This document shows, piece after piece, positions 20,187 to 22,682 of a DNA stretch of 22,682 nt. Source of the stretch: CAYJIL01 sp964370235 (GTDB taxonomy: Bacteria; Bacteroidota; Bacteroidia; Bacteroidales; Rikenellaceae); NCBI GenBank assembly GCA_964370235.1, contig CAYJIL010000036.1, positions 1 to 22,682 on the forward strand. The letters are read 5' to 3'. Numbering within the stretch: position 1 is the stretch's first letter; every line of letters starts with the position of its first letter. A model generated the notes under the pieces. It worked only from the letters and a program-made list of their open reading frames with translations, was not told where the DNA came from and made no database searches. The position numbers and the translations under genes were made by a program.

Positions 20187-22682
20187 ATGAGGCAAAGGAA
20201 AACAATTTTTTTGATTGCAATAATGATATTGTTGCAAATAACTACGATGGCGCAAGTGCGCAGTAGTAGAATCTTAGACAAGGGGTGGAAGTTCACACGA
20301 GAGGATAACAAAAACTTCTCAAACCCTACCTATGATGATGCTACATGGCAGTCTATATCAATGCCTCATGATTGGGCAATTTATGGCCCTTTTAGCATTC
20401 ATAACGATAAGCAAAATGTAGCAATATCGCAGGATGGACAGAAAGAGGCTATGGAGCATGCAGGTCGTACGGGTGGTCTACCTTTTGTTGGTGTGGGTTG
20501 GTATCGCACTAGCTTTACTGCTCCCGACTATAAGCAGGGCGACAAGGCTACAATCATCTTTGATGGTGCTATGAGCAACGCTCGTGTATATGTTAATGGT
20601 AGCGAGGTGGGTTACTGGCCAAATGGCTATAACTCGTTTTACTTTGACATTACAAAATATATTAAAGCAGGGCAAGAGAATAGCCTAGCAGTAAGGCTAG
20701 AGAACTACACCGAGTCATCTCGTTGGTATCCGGGTGCTGGTATCTATCGCAATGTGCACTTGCTTGTAACAGAGGATTCTCATATTCCTGTGTGGGGAAC
20801 CCAAATTGTTACTCCAATTGTAGAGAAGAACTATGCAAAGGTAGATGTAAAGAGCAATGTTGTTATTGCTAAAGGCGATAACAAACAGTCATATAGCCTA
20901 GAGACACAAATTGTTGATGGTGCTGGAGTGGTTGTTGCAACTCAAAAATCTAACCTAGTAGATTATAGCGATGATACATATTTTGAGCAGAGCTTTACCA
21001 TTAAGCAACCTAAGCTTTGGAGCCCAGAATCTCCTTCGCTATACCGTGCGGTGTCTAAACTTTATGATGGTACTCAGCTAAAAGACGAGTATGAAACAAC
21101 GTTTGGTGTTCGCAAGCTAGAGATCGTGCCAAATGTGGGTATGTTCCTAAATGGTGAGCCTATCAAGTTTAAGGGTGTGTGTAACCATCACGACCTAGGT
21201 CCACTAGGTGGCGTTGCTAACGATGCAGGTATTCGCCGCCAAATTCGCATCCTAAAAGACATGGGTGCAAATGCAATTCGTACATCGCACAATATGCCTG
21301 CTCCCGAGCTTATTAAGGCTTGTGACGAGATGGGTATGATGGTAATGGCAGAGACTTTTGATGAGTGGAAAACTGCTAAGCTAAAGAACGGTTACCACAA
21401 GCATTTCGATGAGTGGGCAGAGCGTGATTTGGTAAACCTTCTTCACCAATTCCGCAACAGTGCTAGTATCATTATGTGGTGTATTGGTAACGAAGTACCA
21501 GACCAGTGGCACGAGAGCCGAGGTGCAAAAATTTCTCGCTACCTACAAGATATTTGCCACCGTGAAGATCCTACACGCCTAGTAACACAAGGTATGGATG
21601 CTCCTCACATGGTAACAGACAACAATATGGCTGCTGTGATGGATGTTGCAGGTTTTAACTACCGTCCACACATGTATATTAAGAACTACGAAAAGATACC
21701 ACAACAAATTATCCTTGGTAGCGAAACAGCATCGACAGTGAGCTCAAGAGGTGTTTACAAATTTCCTGTTGTGCGTGCTGCAATGAAAAAGCACGAAGAT
21801 CACCAGTCATCATCATACGATGTTGAGCATTGTGGTTGGTCAAACCTTCCAGAGGACGACTTTATTCAGCACGAAGACCTACACTACTGTATTGGCGAAT
21901 TTGTGTGGACTGGTTTTGACTACCTAGGCGAGCCTACTCCATACTATACCGACTGGCCTAGCCACTCGTCACTGTTTGGTATTATTGACCTAGCGGGTAT
22001 TCCAAAGGATAGATATTTCCTATATCGTAGCCACTGGAACAAAGATGCCGAGACTCTACACATACTTCCTCACTGGAACTGGGAGGGTCGTGAAGGCGAA
22101 GTTACTCCTGTGTTTGTTTATACTAGTTATCCTTCGGCAGAGCTGTTCATTAATGGCAAGAGCCAAGGTCGCCAAACAAAAGATTTGTCTGTAAAACTAG
22201 AGGGTAGTGCCGACTCTATTGGAATGGCTAACTTTGAGCGTCAAAAGCGTTACCGCCTAATGTGGATGGATACCAAATATGAAAAGGGCGAAGTAAAGGT
22301 TGTAGCCTATGACGACAATGGTAACAAGGCAGCCGAAAAGGTATTGCGCACAGCAGGTAAGCCAGCAGCTATAAAGCTAACGGCAGACCGTAGCCAAATA
22401 AAGGCAGATGGCAAAGATCTATCGTTCATTACTGTTAGCGTGGTTGACAAGGATGGTAACCCATGCCCAGTGGCAGATAACCAAATTAGCTTTAAGGTTA
22501 CGGGCGAGGGTAGCTACCGTGCAGGAGCAAATGGCGACCCAACATCTTTGGAATCGTTCCAAGAGCCAACAATGAAGCTGTTTAGTGGAATGATGACTGC
22601 AATTGTTGAGTCTACCGAAACTAGCGGCGAAATCACCCTAGAGGCAACAGCAAAAGGGCTAAAGAAAGGTGTGATAAAAATA
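20187..22682 (+). CDS. Secreted GH2 glycosidase, DUF4982-type (3' end outside the window)
   Basis: An open frame of 832 codons runs to the last base of the window without a stop. The ATG at 20187 gives a signal peptide (MRQRK, hydrophobic core, TMAQ). The GH2 sugar-binding domain includes MPHDWAIYGPF, VGWYRTSF, VYVNGSEVGYWPNGY and RWYPGAGIYRNV. An immunoglobulin-like domain follows (LWSPESPSLYR), then the TIM barrel. The acid/base is E436 in GNE and the nucleophile is E513 in LGSETAS. After the barrel come a DUF4982-like segment (YTSYPSAELFINGKSQGR) and a C-terminal Ig-like domain (about 720 onward). The nucleophile setting GSETAS is common in Bacteroidales beta-galactosidases and differs from REFGD in the other GH2 here, so the two are distinct subfamilies. 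CTA makes 26 of 47 leucine codons. The missing 3' end is probably short, judging by domain content. Confidence 0.92.
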   Translation, partial: MRQRKTIFLIAIMILLQITTMAQVRSSRILDKGWKFTREDNKNFSNPTYDDATWQSISMPHDWAIYGPFSIHNDKQNVAISQDGQKEAMEHAGRTGGLPFVGVGWYRTSFTAPDYKQGDKATIIFDGAMSNARVYVNGSEVGYWPNGYNSFYFDITKYIKAGQENSLAVRLENYTESSRWYPGAGIYRNVHLLVTEDSHIPVWGTQIVTPIVEKNYAKVDVKSNVVIAKGDNKQSYSLETQIVDGAGVVVATQKSNLVDYSDDTYFEQSFTIKQPKLWSPESPSLYRAVSKLYDGTQLKDEYETTFGVRKLEIVPNVGMFLNGEPIKFKGVCNHHDLGPLGGVANDAGIRRQIRILKDMGANAIRTSHNMPAPELIKACDEMGMMVMAETFDEWKTAKLKNGYHKHFDEWAERDLVNLLHQFRNSASIIMWCIGNEVPDQWHESRGAKISRYLQDICHREDPTRLVTQGMDAPHMVTDNNMAAVMDVAGFNYRPHMYIKNYEKIPQQIILGSETASTVSSRGVYKFPVVRAAMKKHEDHQSSSYDVEHCGWSNLPEDDFIQHEDLHYCIGEFVWTGFDYLGEPTPYYTDWPSHSSLFGIIDLAGIPKDRYFLYRSHWNKDAETLHILPHWNWEGREGEVTPVFVYTSYPSAELFINGKSQGRQTKDLSVKLEGSADSIGMANFERQKRYRLMWMDTKYEKGEVKVVAYDDNGNKAAEKVLRTAGKPAAIKLTADRSQIKADGKDLSFITVSVVDKDGNPCPVADNQISFKVTGEGSYRAGANGDPTSLESFQEPTMKLFSGMMTAIVESTETSGEITLEATAKGLKKGVIKI

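Noticed and set aside
1..22682. CRISPR arrays, transposases, integrases, rRNA or tRNA genes
   Set aside because: No regularly spaced direct repeats, no DDE or tyrosine recombinase motifs in any real gene, and no conserved RNA sequence were seen on either strand.

Overview
The window looks like a chromosomal segment from a host-associated member of the Bacteroidales (phylum Bacteroidota). The evidence is repeated TAnnTTTG-type -7 promoter boxes (several with an upstream TTG), secreted GH20 and GH2 glycosidases, a TonB-dependent receptor with an outer-membrane-type lipoprotein, a PepSY-like lipoprotein, and an AAA-ATPase/DUF4435 pair of a type I recall as common in this order. Base composition is moderately AT-rich. 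Leucine is encoded unusually often by CTA. I cannot name a genus from sequence alone.

Layout. 57-1798 (minus): a stand-alone secreted beta-N-acetylhexosaminidase (GH20) with its own promoter and terminator. 1872-3932 (plus): a PseB/FlaA1-like short-chain dehydrogenase and a membrane-anchored metallophosphoesterase, 7 nt apart. 3949-7127 (plus): a candidate metal-uptake operon made of a small Cys/His-rich membrane protein, a TonB-dependent receptor and a His-rich DUF4625-type lipoprotein, ended by a hairpin terminator. 7323-10012 (plus): a secreted GH2 glycosidase followed by a perfect 58-bp palindrome. 10230-11702: an isolated PD-(D/E)XK nuclease gene with foreign-looking codon use, lying between that palindrome and a second perfect inverted repeat. 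11772-13641 (minus): a likely operon of hexapeptide acetyltransferase, HAD phosphatase and nitroreductase. 13681-14902 (plus): a DUF418 membrane protein. 14942-16970 (plus): an ABC-type AAA ATPase and a DUF4435/TOPRIM protein, resembling the two-gene PARIS (AriA/AriB) anti-phage architecture but with native codon use. 17271-18353 (plus): a very acidic PepSY-like lipoprotein with an Asp/Asn tail. 18440-18964 (plus): a Nudix hydrolase with a zinc ribbon. 19026-19838 (minus): a Cof-type HAD phosphatase. 20187-22682 (plus): a second secreted GH2 glycosidase, running off the window.

How it fits together. GH20 and the two GH2 enzymes suggest periplasmic or surface trimming of host or dietary glycans, but no SusC/SusD pair is present, so this is not a classical polysaccharide utilisation locus. 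The TonB operon is the clearest multi-gene transport unit. The ATPase/DUF4435 pair and the lone nuclease are the parts most relevant to genome defence. Three intrinsic terminators share one arm core (GTGTTTCGA), an unexplained sequence convergence. No rRNA, tRNA, CRISPR array, transposase or integrase was recognised.
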